A DNA stretch of 64,000 nucleotides, taken from Setoptus koraiensis. Its lineage: Eukaryota; Arthropoda. The number at the start of each line of letters is the position of its first letter. The stretch's first letter is position 1. The position numbers and the translations under genes are program-made. Under the pieces are notes generated by a model that made no database searches, was not told the DNA's origin, and saw only the letters and a list, made by a program, of their open reading frames with translations. This document shows positions 52,055 to 63,167 of the stretch, one piece after another. The DNA is taken from contig CM106586.1 of assembly GCA_048013815.1 (NCBI GenBank), positions 14,756,001 to 14,820,000 of the forward strand, read 5' to 3'.

Positions 52055-52532
52055 GTTTGTGAAAAACAAAATACAATTGTATGCCAGGTTTAATTTTTAT
52101 TGTCCCGTTCACAGAACTCAAGTAACAGTTTGAATCATCCAATTGAAAGACAAAAATAGGTCGTTTCCCCTCCCGACATGGATAGAGTAAGCATCCTATC
52201 TAGCCGGGACCTCCAGCCAAGAATATTGATAAGCTCCCTCTTGGTACACTATAGACAAAACAGAAATTTGTCGTCTATCTATTCCCGCAGTTGGAATAAT
52301 TATCGTGAACTTCGGAACAGAAAAGAAAAAAAAATTGAAATTATATACCTCTTTCTCGAGGGGAAACGATGATCATATCATGTTTTGTTTTTAGATATTA
52401 TTTACAATTGAATAGACTATCAATAAGTATAAATTTACAATAAGAATTAAAACACATTTTGAGGGTACGGGTGATTATCATGAAACACTATCATCTAAAT
52501 TAATTCTTTTTACGCCTAATATATCATGTTTA
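52055..52532. other. Intergenic region between the secreted-protein gene and bark
   Basis: It contains the promoter of the secreted-protein gene and the 3' end of bark, both on the minus strand. The sequence is AT-rich, with no clear AATAAA for bark on the minus strand and no supported gene. A 64-codon plus-strand frame here has no features. Confidence 0.5.
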
Positions 52533-55500
52533 TCAGCGTTCATATTCATTGGTAAATGAGTGATTGTCCAAAGATGTTTCCAAATACATTCTAGATCCAC
52601 CTTTGAATTCTGCAGTTGCTAGGTTAGTAATGGATGACCTAGGGCTATCACCGAAGGCAGACATGGTGGCGATCGTAGTCGCGTGATCTTCATCTTCATC
52701 AAGAGAAGTCTCCAGAAATTTTTTCATATTTGCAGCGTTGGCGTTTGAATGTTGGGTTACAGTCGAAGTTGTCGCAGTACTGAATGTCGACATCGTTCCA
52801 GTTGATGTATTTTTTGTTTCAAAATTGACACGATCTTGGCTTGTTCTATGTGATCTGCCATCAGAATATCCATTATTGGACTGATTCATCAATACATTAT
52901 TTATATTTGATCCCTGATCATCAAGAGGTTGTGTGGAGTATGAAGGAGGCGCTCCATTTGATGGATTGCCAACATGTTGAATCGGTTGCTGATCAGAAAT
53001 GTTTTCAAATATAGGTAAGTATTTTTCTTGATTTATATCTGATCCACTCACGAAGTTTGTGTAAACTTGATAATCAAGGTCCGTCTCTTGTTGATACTGT
53101 TGAGATTCTAGAATTTGGTGCACGCTAACTCTTTTTTGCAACTGAAAAGTGCTGTTGGGCCACGAATCATCGGTTGTCGCGAGATCTTTTGAAGATGAGA
53201 TGTTGACATTTCCTGGCTCAGATTTTATTCCTTCGGAGCGGTCCATATCAGCATACAATCTGGCATTCATATCTTGAGAGCTGTAATTTTGTGATAGTTG
53301 CGGGTGGACTACATAGTCATCTATCTGATTATTATTGCTCGGCGAAACCTTGCGTATTGAATCTATATCATTTGGCACAATATTATTCTGGTTTCTTAGG
53401 CTAGATGGTAATCTGTTTGCTTGCTGGTGGTTGTTATAGTGGCCATCGAAGCGGTCAGCGCCATTCAGCACAAGTTCCTGTGCATCCAAGTCGCTATCCT
53501 TAGTTTGGTTGTATTGAGAGAGAATTTTATTTGAACGACCTTTTCGCTTGACGGAAGCTAGATTTATCTGTTCTCTGGCAATTGATGGCGGCGGTGATAG
53601 TTTCTTCAACTTTCGATAGTTTTGTTTTATAAATGGGTTTCTGCTGTTCGTGCTCCTTTGATCATGATCTAATGTATATTCGAAGCCATCGTCGTTGTTA
53701 TTAATGTAGTTGCTATATTGACTTTCTTTTATGAAATTATTGTGTGGATAATCGTCCGACAAACGAGACTGAGCATTGCGCCTCTCTTCGACAGTGTTAT
53801 AGGCGAGTTCGTATGAGTTCTTGATTCCTGGTTGGCTTATCCGCTGATGGGAGCGGCTCACGCTTCGATCACCAATGCTCGAGTTTTCAGGGTTTGGTAG
53901 GCTTCCATTAATTGAATGTGTTTGATATGCGACCAAGTTGTTCGATTGATCGACAAGCGATGATTGTCTACTGATAGAGCGCAGATAATCTTGCGAATTA
54001 CCCAGATCGAACTGACGATTTATATGACCACCATTAACTGAAGCAGAGGGATCTAATCTAATCAAGTTTGAGCTTTCGATACTCTGGGGTGTCAATTGAG
54101 TAGATAACGATAAGTCTGTCAGTGACGATTTATCATTATTGTAATATTGCCGTCGATACATGAGCTCATTTAAAGAGTTACTCGATGAATATCCTCTCGA
54201 TCTTATTGAGGCACGAAGGATAGAGTTATGTCTTTCCAGTTTTTCTTTGCGCCTCTGAGTTGATTTGAAGATCCAGCAAGTCATACATGAACACACCAAC
54301 AATAAAGTCATTAAAATGAGACCGATTGCTGCAAAACCTAAAGGCTCTCTATGCCAATCGGCCAAACTGACTTTAACATGAGGATTTTTTTCACACAAAA
54401 ATGTATGCCGCTCTAAGCAGTTAAAGTTTCTTGTTCGCATATCGTAGAGGGCTGGACACTCGTCGAATGGTACTTCAAAAGATTGTATCCAAACTCTACT
54501 TATGCGCGGATCGAAATCTTTCTCTTGTTGTCTAATAAATTTAGTATACTCGAGATGATAACCGCGGATAACAGGCATACTTGATTGTTCTTGATCACAA
54601 AAATCTTTCGCCTCTTGATACGTCATTCTTGCCCCAACATACACTAAACATGACTGACCAACTTGGGACCATCCTCCGGCACAAACACCACTCAGAACGG
54701 AGGAATTCTTTTCTAAGAATGGTTCATAGTCAACTCGAATCAAATGATCATGTTGCGATCGATCTCGTATCCTGCCCCGGATTGAATTTGTATTGTTGAA
54801 GCCCCAATAATTACCTCTAGCGTCGATGCTTGCATTTTGCAAGTTGATATTTTTGGTATCTATTATAGTCAAAGGGATGTTCTCTGCTACTTTTCTATAA
54901 ACATCACGACTAGATCCATCCCCGGCAGCTAAATGTATTAGCTCATCCTCTTTTGGCGAGCCTCTCGGAATAACGTCGTACCTGGACCAATTCAGTGTTG
55001 ACATTTCAAAGTGATTATCTGGATTGACAAAGTAGTTGCTATCAAGATGTGGACCTACACTGCCAAGGAATATTGTACTTTTATCCAAATCTTGAGTTGC
55101 TGTATTGTTGTAAATCCAATTGTTTTGAAAATTCTGATATAAAAATGGCAACTTTCCAAAACCCAAAACTTCTATCTGGTGCCAACCAATATTAGAGGTG
55201 AGTATATTTGAGCTGAACACGCAATTAGGAATTCTCGATAGAATTATGTTCGATTGGTAGGGTGACTTGTTTCTTGTGATGATGTTATATCTGACTTCAG
55301 CTTTCTGATACGAACCGTATCGTTGACCAACAATGATTAAAGCTCCATTATTCAGATTGCTCTCGAAAACGTTATTTTCAATTATTGCTTCCAGTGCAGA
55401 TGGAGACGTGTGTGAGTTCGCTTTAAGCAATAATGCGCCTTGGTTATTTTGCACCAGGTTGTTGGTGAATATTAAATGCTGACAGTTTTGCAGGTCCATC

Positions 55501-58500
55501 GTTATAGCACTCGGACAGGATGTAAAATTGCCAAACATATGGACGCAGTTTGAATCTATACGATTTTGTTTCATAACAATATTCGGTGAGCTTTCACCAG
55601 CGTTATAGACAGTTATGGCTCCCAATTTATTATTCGAGATTTCCGAAAATGTTAAATTGTTGTAAGAACTCCTCTCAATTAGATATGATATGGGCGTTGT
55701 GACTATCTCTGCAATGAATCCATAGTCATAATTTGCCGCGCTGGCATGGAGTCTTATTGTCATCGTGTGATCGCTCGTATGATAGAATCTCATTTCGGGT
55801 TTTTCACGTCGATGTCTCTCTGTCACACCCAGATCAACCAAAAGTCTTGATTCGATGTCAAAGATATTTCCATCATAAATTTTCATGTAATCAGGAATAA
55901 TAGAATATGATGTAGAATTGAATAAGTTGAATTGCAATAGACGAATACCTATATGTTTGACATTGTCCTTGCTCGTAACAATTTTCATGCAGTCCACGGC
56001 ACGGTTGTCATATTTATAGAATATGAGAATCCTTTCTTCGATATGTATGTGCTTGCTCGCTCCGCAAATATCCATAAGTCCGAATATGTCATGTGATAGA
56101 TCTGCGATCTTGAGAGGTTGATAGGGTATCACTGGGCTCATCGTTGAGGCTCCAACCAAGGATAGATAATTGATGCCAACACCAAGGTTATTCAATATTT
56201 TGAGGTTGAAGAAGTTTAAATTACCGGAAGCTGCAAGTACTTCGATACCATGGTGTGCGCAATTTTCTATATTGATATACTCCAATTGAACGTTACACTG
56301 AAATATCTGGATAGCCGGTGATCTCTCTTTGTGTAACATTCCTCCTCGGTCGATTAGAACGTACTGCATTCGGGATGTGACTGTAGATGAACTTCTCTGT
56401 TTGTAGGCATCATAGGTCGAAAACGATGTTTGATCACTGCTCGGGCAAGAGAATCGTATGCCGCCCCAGTTATTTGCTAAATCGATTGATATCGCTGAAG
56501 TTTTAGCTATCAATCCCACATTAGAGTCTACGCGCTTAATCATGAAGTCCTGACAATAGATATAGATATATTGATAACCATCATGAGTGCAGGCGTGAGA
56601 ATGATTACCGTAACCATTGAGTCGGACTTCACAATCTGCTAAATTTTGTTCGTTCCCTTCACATTGTAGAGGCTCCGGCCAATGCTTTATGCTAGATATT
56701 TGTTCCGGTTCGACTCCGTATCTACGACCCTGCTTGAACAAAGCCAGATGAGAATAACCCAATTGTCGACAAACGACTTTAGCATTTCTTTCAGTGAATC
56801 TGGCATCACAAGTAGGGACCCATTGTAGAGTTGTCTGGTTGAAAACCTCCAAGAATCCGTCAATATGACGATGAATGTCTGATTTCTTTTCCCCTAAGAA
56901 TTGATCACACGAATCATTTTTGCACAACCTAACACCACCCAAATCGATAGGGTAGGCTGATTGTAGAAATTTCAATGAGTAACTATTTGCAGGATTCAAT
57001 TGATCTTGGGACTGCATAGAACTCTGGGAAGTTATCAAAGAATCGTAAAAAAGTTGCTGTTTTGACGCTTGTGTAATCATCGAACTACTTATCATCGTTT
57101 GAGCGGGCCGCATCAGGATGGGTCTTTCTCTTGTTCCACCTGCAATCAACTCCCCCAAGACTAATATCCCGACATTGGGGAAGAACTCCAATACGGCACC
57201 CTTATCTATCAATAGTGTCACTCCAGGCATGACTGTAAGATCCGAAACAACCAAATATGGTTCTTTTCTTGCTGTTAGATTGAGAGATCGAGTCAATCTT
57301 CCACCAATACGATCCAGATTGAATGACTTTTCATTGGTGTTTAATGATGATATGGCAGCAGAAGTTGAATCGTCGATCAGGTAGGGACTTATAACCGCTA
57401 TAGGACGATTGTTCCAATCATCAAAATCAAAAATCCTATCATGGATTTCGCCGATATTAGATGTACCCCAATAGTTGCGAGATACATCGACAGTTTTCTC
57501 ATTTCCATCCATCACAATGTCAAGAACTAGTTCATAGCTCAGCTCGGGATTCTTTAAGACATTTCTGTTTATTTCGAAGTTTTGTACTCCTTTCATCCGC
57601 AAGGCAAAATCAGTGGGATATCGTTTGGTATCGTATCGGAGGAATTTTGTTTGATTGGAGGATAGATTGATATTATCTTGAATAGATCGACTGGATCTTC
57701 TATTTTGTTTTATATAGTTGAAACCGAAACTGGCATTCACAAGGCCCAACTTGTCAGCATGGCTTTGTATGTTGAAATCGATTATCCTATCACAATAATT
57801 ACTTTCAATAATGTTGTTCCTCATCAACATCTTCTTTTCCATTCCACTGATCTTGATGAGTTCGTTTTTGCATGAATTATCTTTGAAAGCGTTACCTGTG
57901 AGGTTCAACACTGCGAAATGCCCATCAATATGCAACCCAAACATGCTATTCTTGCTGAAATTATTATTATTGATCTGAATGGTGTGTGAGCAATTAATAT
58001 CATATCTCCAGTAATAGGGAAGTCGTATATCTATACCTCCTCCTTTATTCAATTCGTACAAGGTATCATTTATGGTCCAATGATATATATTATACGAATT
58101 CCTGATATCACGACCGAATTGTTTGATTCCACCTTGGTCTCGTTTGATCCAATTTTTGATGAGCTTATAACGAATTTCTGATGGTGTTGGTGTCATTTGA
58201 ATGTATTCAGCGTCATATCCATATATTTCATGATTCCCAACAAAGATGGCAGAGTCCATGTTATAGTCTAAGATATTATTAATTACACCTACTGTTTGGT
58301 TGCCATATCTACGATTGATACTAAAATTTGGTCCAGCAAAGTTGTTATAGTGCAAGAAATTCAATCCCCTACTATTCTGTTTAATAATGTTGTTAGCTAT
58401 GATTATAGTATTCAACTCATTAGTGTCCTCAAATGAGACTTTGGTTTTATGACTGTATCGGGCCCCATACTCAGCTACCTCATTGCGACCAGTCATTTTG

Positions 58501-61500
58501 AATGCCTGACTATCGTACTTTGGACGTACATAAATAATGACGTCACCTTTTGGTTTAGCTCCTGCTTGATAATTGAAGTGTAATTTATAACCAGGATTTA
58601 TCATAGGGAAAGCAGTTATGTTCGTTCTAAGATCCCATACAGGTGATTCTGGGTTAGAGCCAATGGTCATGGTGATATTCTCGGTAGATAGCACATGTAT
58701 GGGACTTATTATCATTAAACTAAGCATATACCCAGGATCTGTACTAATAGTGAAAGAGAAACTCTGATTGACTGGCGGGTTTCGTTTCAATATAAAGTAG
58801 CGAAAACTTTCTGGTGCCGTGGGTATCTCATAATTGACTACAGAATTAGCTTGCATGGAAACATGTACAATCGCATCTGGTATATTTGGTGATTCTATCC
58901 ATGATAGCATATCTCTATGGTCTAAATAAGACGAAGAAGGATTGTAGTCAAGCCCATTTTGTCGATTATTAGTGATATTGCTTGATTGTAGCATTAGGCC
59001 CGGTGATTTCAATACAACTCCATGTCTTCCATTATTATGGAATTTACTATGACTTATTTCATTCAATCGCATGCCAAGAACATCATTTCGGAGTATGCCC
59101 AAACCAGAATCACTGTTTTGCTTGATTGTCAAATGTGTTAGTTTGTGTCTGTTGAAATCTATCTGTAGCGCAGGTTTTAGTTTGTATGTTGCATAGTCAA
59201 AAACTCCAGCCTTTTGTATCAGAACATGCTCCAGACTCGAAGTTTCAGCCATCATTCCAAACCGGATTCCTGACCAAGAAGGTGGATAACACTTTATTCC
59301 AACTTCCTTTGTACAGGTTCCATCAAAGTCACCACGTGAAAGTAATTCAGCTCTGCATTTTGTTAGATCATTATCAAGGGAGGGATCACAGCGAACGTTG
59401 CTCATAAAAACATTAGTTGACAATTGTGTGAATTGTTGACCTTTGGAAATCAGAGATACATATTGAAACCTCTCCAGTGACCAGTCCTCTCTGTTGAGAA
59501 CCATGCCAAGTTGCTGACACACCACGGCTGCATCGTCGATGTCGAAGTTATAATCACAAACAGAGCCCCAAGCTCCGTCGATCTGGACTTCTAAGCGACC
59601 TTGACTGTTGGATGACAGACGGACTGTTTGCGTGGATGTTGGTGATTCTTTGGGAATTATTTGGCGTTTACTCATATTCTTTCTTGCGAGTTTGGGTGAA
59701 TTATCGTTTGTTTCTTTCAATGTATTATTGTGAGCTTTCGAGTCGTCTAGATAGTCTGTCGAAGAACTGTCATCTTCGTCATTAAAGCGCCTATCATTCG
59801 AATACCATGCCTCAGTCTTAGGAGCTGGGGGAGGTTGTGGGCGCACAGGAAGGCGTGAGCCTGATATGGTCGAGGTGAGTACTATATTATTGGCATTGCT
59901 ACCCAAGGCTTCCAACCTGCCTTGAACCATCATCCCGGTAGAATCAGGAAATTTCAGAATAGTGTCAGGTTTCAAACTAAGAGTAGAACCGGGCCTAACA
60001 TATATATCATCAGTAACTATATAGACACCAGGATTGAGCTCTTCTAATCCTTTTACTTCGCCGCCGATCTTGTTACCACCACTTTTGAAGCTTGTAATTT
60101 TGTCTCTTTCTCTGTCAAAAGAGAGGTCATTTCCAAACTCCAGATCCTCGGGGCTCATGAGGTATTGTAGAAATTCTACTTGAGCTAAATTGTAACGGTT
60201 TTTCCTATCAAAAATCCGCTTATATATCTCACCAGCATTGTAACCTTTACCCCAAAAATTAGCTGTAGCATTGATGACTTTTGAATGCATCTCCAAGTGG
60301 GATCCAAGGTCATATTGAGATTGTGGGTTATTGAATCTGTTTCGTATGATCTTAGTATTACTTGAACTTACTACAATAACCGCATGAACGCGAGATCTAG
60401 GATTTAGATCTGGATAAGGTTCGGTAATGATGTTGTTATCCAACGTATTTTTTGTGAATACGATCGACTGCTTAGAATTGTCCTCCTGAACTCCCAGATT
60501 AGCAACATATCTACCCTGGTTATCGCGGAAGTGGTTGCTGGCTATTCTGATGTACGCAGAAGCTTGAGGAAACGCATCGGAAGTTTGGTCCCTAAGTATT
60601 GAGTACTGATTACCGACATACAATACTGAAGTAGGGTGATTCAAAAAATTATTGTGCCTGATTAAAGACTTCAAATTAACAACAGGTGATATCTTGATAG
60701 CTCTTCTAAGATTTTCTCTAAATAAGTTATGGCTGATCATGAGTTCTTGATTTTGTACTATATGATTTGAGTTCTCTATTGGATGAAGCGATGTAGTTTG
60801 TTTCAACGACATTGATTGACTCCTAAGATATTTCTCATAAAGTGGACAGGATTGAAAAACAAGTGCATCCATCTGGTTGCTAATGAAAGAATTCATGCTT
60901 ATGTTCCATGTTGCGTCGTAACGACATATGTTACCGATAAAGACTCCTTCTTCACGATTGAGGCTTATATTCGAGTAACCGATGTGGGTTGTGAAATTGA
61001 AGGCGACCAGTTCTTTGTTTTCATCAAAATCGATGAATACACCTCTCCCATGGTTCCTCTGTATTGAAGAATTATATATATCATAAAAACCTCCAGCTAG
61101 ATTTATATATATACCGTGTCCTATGTTATCATCAATCCGGCTTTTGTTTACTAATACATCTCCACTGCCATCTTCCAAGTGAAGTCCACCTATATAGTCA
61201 TGACCGATAATTGTAGTATTGAGCACCTTAAGTCCACTTCGTGGGTTCTGAATCCAAACCCCACGACCGCTATTGTACATGATTGCACTGTTGGATATTT
61301 CTACATCCTCAGATCTGGCATTTCGGAACTCTCTTGTTTCATCAACCTCAATATCTACTGTAAACACAACGGTCCTATATTGAGCGGGTTCATAACACAC
61401 TTTTAAACGACCGAATTTACTAACAAGGCTTTGAGGTCTAGTATTGTTCGCAATCCTGACTCTGAAAGGATTAGAATCTCGATAGTCATCATATATTGTG

Positions 61501-63167
61501 AAGAAAGCATCTTTTCCGATATCTACTCCTTTTGGAACAGTTATTTTCCTTATATTCTCATCTTCGGAAACAATATTGTTCGGTGTGGATCTCATAACAG
61601 GAAAGTGAATAGTCAATTGCTGCCCCGATGAATGATCACAGAAGAATTCTTGACAGCAAGTTTGTCCTGTTTCAAAGAATGTTTGCTCATGGCTTAAACG
61701 TAACGGGTAAGTCTGCTGCTCCCTAAGATTTGCGAATTTACAAAAGTCGACTATACCTGCTACTAACTTTTCATGTCGCACTACTCTGATTCCGTCTCCG
61801 TCGTTTTCGTGTATGTATAAACGATCCAGATGCACATGACCCCAACTTGTATTGACAAAGAGTGGAAATCCTAGATTCCTGGTTATAACAATATTACTCA
61901 TCTTGATGGCATCTTCTGCTTCTTCCACGACAATACCATAAACAGAATCTTTGATTTCTAAATGAGACATTTTCGGGGGCTGCCCTAAAACTTGTATTGC
62001 ACCTGTCGCGTTGCCAACATTATTTGCACCAGCGTTGGTGATTGTTACATAATTCAGTACAGATGACGAGGATTTCAAGCGCATACGTTCACTCATGACA
62101 AATTCGCTGAAAGTCTCACTATTAATGAATTCTATGCCTTTCCAATAATCTGATGTCAATTCCGCACCATTATTGCCAGAAAACAACTTTCTTGTGCACC
62201 TTATACCGATATCTGAATGGTAATCGCAGATGCCACTGCCCGAGCGTGCCTTACTCCATTGATCACATTGATTAATGGAACTTTCATGGCCTGAACATTG
62301 TGGCGATTGCAGCATTAACTGTAGAGACTCATTTCTCTTCTCGAACCATTTATACCAAAGGCCTTCTGTATAACCTAGTTGATTGCATAGCACTTTTATA
62401 TCAGTTGTTGTTAAATTTTTAGAATTGGTACACATAGAATGCCATCGGTTGTTGAATCTAATCTGTACACGGCCTTCGTTGGGTGCAGAGCCATCAACCA
62501 ATCTAACAAACTGCTTGTAGTTAGCATTATTTTGAGATCTTCGATTAACAATAGATGATTGTGGAGACTTGAGTAGGTCCATTCTTATTCTTTCATCTGG
62601 CGCGCCTATAGCTTCAAGTGTTCCATAGACAATAATACCTTTGGTTGGTGCGAAAAAAATTTCAACTCCAGGTTGTATGGTGAGCTTGGACTTTTTGTGA
62701 ATAATGATGTCGGTTTTAATAACAATAGGATTGAATTGCTTCGTTATTGTAACATTGCTATCTCTAATAATGCCCCCTCCTCTTTCAATAATTGAGGGCC
62801 TCTGGTGGTTTGTGTTCAATGCATTCTGACCACTATTGATAGCACTATCGGCTGGGCCGATGAACATGTTGCTCAATAGCGCAATGAAGATAATTAATAT
62901 ACTTGTCTCAATGAATTTAATAGTATTTGAGACCTTTTTTAGCGATTTATTTCTTCTAGTCGAATCCTCCATGACCATAAATTTTCGCCTCGTTTTTGGT
63001 TTAATGAACATGCGAACAGGTGGTGGTGCAGGTGGTAAGATGTAATTCATCTTTGTAAGATGATCTCTATCAATATAAATGAGATCCATGATAGTTTGGT
63101 TGGTAAAATAGCAACCAACTAATTGCGTTGGTCTTGCGCCAATGTGAAAGTTAGTTTTGGATAACAA
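52533..63167 (-). CDS. bark: Bark beetle / Anakonda-type tricellular junction protein
   Basis: Very large type I membrane protein; in Drosophila, Bark/Anakonda marks tricellular junctions and organises septate junction contacts. The frame is 3544 codons without an intron. Upstream in-frame Mets make the start uncertain: the Met at residue 66 (62972) gives the better signal peptide (hydrophobic core about 89-104). Order: SRCR 1 (about 221-325); parallel beta-helix repeats rich in Asn (NNxI, HNxF, SxNxx); SRCR 2 (about 1181-1290); more beta-helix; SRCR 3 (about 2076-2206, with an insert in its first half); more beta-helix; a C-type-lectin-like domain (about 2826-2930, WSQVGQSCLVYVG to FLCEK) lacking the EPN and WND calcium motifs; a membrane span (about 2941-2966, ending CSCMTCWIF); and a cytoplasmic tail of about 578 residues with a PPSY motif and many Ser/Asn/Gln. 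Drosophila Anakonda is about 3.1 thousand residues, so the length fits. Domain order makes orthology likely. Confidence 0.93.
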   Translation of the reverse strand: MLSKTNFHIGARPTQLVGCYFTNQTIMDLIYIDRDHLTKMNYILPPAPPPVRMFIKPKTRRKFMVMEDSTRRNKSLKKVSNTIKFIETSILIIFIALLSNMFIGPADSAINSGQNALNTNHQRPSIIERGGGIIRDSNVTITKQFNPIVIKTDIIIHKKSKLTIQPGVEIFFAPTKGIIVYGTLEAIGAPDERIRMDLLKSPQSSIVNRRSQNNANYKQFVRLVDGSAPNEGRVQIRFNNRWHSMCTNSKNLTTTDIKVLCNQLGYTEGLWYKWFEKRNESLQLMLQSPQCSGHESSINQCDQWSKARSGSGICDYHSDIGIRCTRKLFSGNNGAELTSDYWKGIEFINSETFSEFVMSERMRLKSSSSVLNYVTITNAGANNVGNATGAIQVLGQPPKMSHLEIKDSVYGIVVEEAEDAIKMSNIVITRNLGFPLFVNTSWGHVHLDRLYIHENDGDGIRVVRHEKLVAGIVDFCKFANLREQQTYPLRLSHEQTFFETGQTCCQEFFCDHSSGQQLTIHFPVMRSTPNNIVSEDENIRKITVPKGVDIGKDAFFTIYDDYRDSNPFRVRIANNTRPQSLVSKFGRLKVCYEPAQYRTVVFTVDIEVDETREFRNARSEDVEISNSAIMYNSGRGVWIQNPRSGLKVLNTTIIGHDYIGGLHLEDGSGDVLVNKSRIDDNIGHGIYINLAGGFYDIYNSSIQRNHGRGVFIDFDENKELVAFNFTTHIGYSNISLNREEGVFIGNICRYDATWNISMNSFISNQMDALVFQSCPLYEKYLRSQSMSLKQTTSLHPIENSNHIVQNQELMISHNLFRENLRRAIKISPVVNLKSLIRHNNFLNHPTSVLYVGNQYSILRDQTSDAFPQASAYIRIASNHFRDNQGRYVANLGVQEDNSKQSIVFTKNTLDNNIITEPYPDLNPRSRVHAVIVVSSSNTKIIRNRFNNPQSQYDLGSHLEMHSKVINATANFWGKGYNAGEIYKRIFDRKNRYNLAQVEFLQYLMSPEDLEFGNDLSFDRERDKITSFKSGGNKIGGEVKGLEELNPGVYIVTDDIYVRPGSTLSLKPDTILKFPDSTGMMVQGRLEALGSNANNIVLTSTISGSRLPVRPQPPPAPKTEAWYSNDRRFNDEDDSSSTDYLDDSKAHNNTLKETNDNSPKLARKNMSKRQIIPKESPTSTQTVRLSSNSQGRLEVQIDGAWGSVCDYNFDIDDAAVVCQQLGMVLNREDWSLERFQYVSLISKGQQFTQLSTNVFMSNVRCDPSLDNDLTKCRAELLSRGDFDGTCTKEVGIKCYPPSWSGIRFGMMAETSSLEHVLIQKAGVFDYATYKLKPALQIDFNRHKLTHLTIKQNSDSGLGILRNDVLGMRLNEISHSKFHNNGRHGVVLKSPGLMLQSSNITNNRQNGLDYNPSSSYLDHRDMLSWIESPNIPDAIVHVSMQANSVVNYEIPTAPESFRYFILKRNPPVNQSFSFTISTDPGYMLSLMIISPIHVLSTENITMTIGSNPESPVWDLRTNITAFPMINPGYKLHFNYQAGAKPKGDVIIYVRPKYDSQAFKMTGRNEVAEYGARYSHKTKVSFEDTNELNTIIIANNIIKQNSRGLNFLHYNNFAGPNFSINRRYGNQTVGVINNILDYNMDSAIFVGNHEIYGYDAEYIQMTPTPSEIRYKLIKNWIKRDQGGIKQFGRDIRNSYNIYHWTINDTLYELNKGGGIDIRLPYYWRYDINCSHTIQINNNNFSKNSMFGLHIDGHFAVLNLTGNAFKDNSCKNELIKISGMEKKMLMRNNIIESNYCDRIIDFNIQSHADKLGLVNASFGFNYIKQNRRSSRSIQDNINLSSNQTKFLRYDTKRYPTDFALRMKGVQNFEINRNVLKNPELSYELVLDIVMDGNEKTVDVSRNYWGTSNIGEIHDRIFDFDDWNNRPIAVISPYLIDDSTSAAISSLNTNEKSFNLDRIGGRLTRSLNLTARKEPYLVVSDLTVMPGVTLLIDKGAVLEFFPNVGILVLGELIAGGTRERPILMRPAQTMISSSMITQASKQQLFYDSLITSQSSMQSQDQLNPANSYSLKFLQSAYPIDLGGVRLCKNDSCDQFLGEKKSDIHRHIDGFLEVFNQTTLQWVPTCDARFTERNAKVVCRQLGYSHLALFKQGRRYGVEPEQISSIKHWPEPLQCEGNEQNLADCEVRLNGYGNHSHACTHDGYQYIYIYCQDFMIKRVDSNVGLIAKTSAISIDLANNWGGIRFSCPSSDQTSFSTYDAYKQRSSSTVTSRMQYVLIDRGGMLHKERSPAIQIFQCNVQLEYINIENCAHHGIEVLAASGNLNFFNLKILNNLGVGINYLSLVGASTMSPVIPYQPLKIADLSHDIFGLMDICGASKHIHIEERILIFYKYDNRAVDCMKIVTSKDNVKHIGIRLLQFNLFNSTSYSIIPDYMKIYDGNIFDIESRLLVDLGVTERHRREKPEMRFYHTSDHTMTIRLHASAANYDYGFIAEIVTTPISYLIERSSYNNLTFSEISNNKLGAITVYNAGESSPNIVMKQNRIDSNCVHMFGNFTSCPSAITMDLQNCQHLIFTNNLVQNNQGALLLKANSHTSPSALEAIIENNVFESNLNNGALIIVGQRYGSYQKAEVRYNIITRNKSPYQSNIILSRIPNCVFSSNILTSNIGWHQIEVLGFGKLPFLYQNFQNNWIYNNTATQDLDKSTIFLGSVGPHLDSNYFVNPDNHFEMSTLNWSRYDVIPRGSPKEDELIHLAAGDGSSRDVYRKVAENIPLTIIDTKNINLQNASIDARGNYWGFNNTNSIRGRIRDRSQHDHLIRVDYEPFLEKNSSVLSGVCAGGWSQVGQSCLVYVGARMTYQEAKDFCDQEQSSMPVIRGYHLEYTKFIRQQEKDFDPRISRVWIQSFEVPFDECPALYDMRTRNFNCLERHTFLCEKNPHVKVSLADWHREPLGFAAIGLILMTLLLVCSCMTCWIFKSTQRRKEKLERHNSILRASIRSRGYSSSNSLNELMYRRQYYNNDKSSLTDLSLSTQLTPQSIESSNLIRLDPSASVNGGHINRQFDLGNSQDYLRSISRQSSLVDQSNNLVAYQTHSINGSLPNPENSSIGDRSVSRSHQRISQPGIKNSYELAYNTVEERRNAQSRLSDDYPHNNFIKESQYSNYINNNDDGFEYTLDHDQRSTNSRNPFIKQNYRKLKKLSPPPSIAREQINLASVKRKGRSNKILSQYNQTKDSDLDAQELVLNGADRFDGHYNNHQQANRLPSSLRNQNNIVPNDIDSIRKVSPSNNNQIDDYVVHPQLSQNYSSQDMNARLYADMDRSEGIKSEPGNVNISSSKDLATTDDSWPNSTFQLQKRVSVHQILESQQYQQETDLDYQVYTNFVSGSDINQEKYLPIFENISDQQPIQHVGNPSNGAPPSYSTQPLDDQGSNINNVLMNQSNNGYSDGRSHRTSQDRVNFETKNTSTGTMSTFSTATTSTVTQHSNANAANMKKFLETSLDEDEDHATTIATMSAFGDSPRSSITNLATAEFKGGSRMYLETSLDNHSFTNEYER

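Noticed and set aside
52178-52372. 64-codon plus-strand frame near the 3' end of bark
   Set aside because: Short, no features, and inside the promoter region of the secreted-protein gene.
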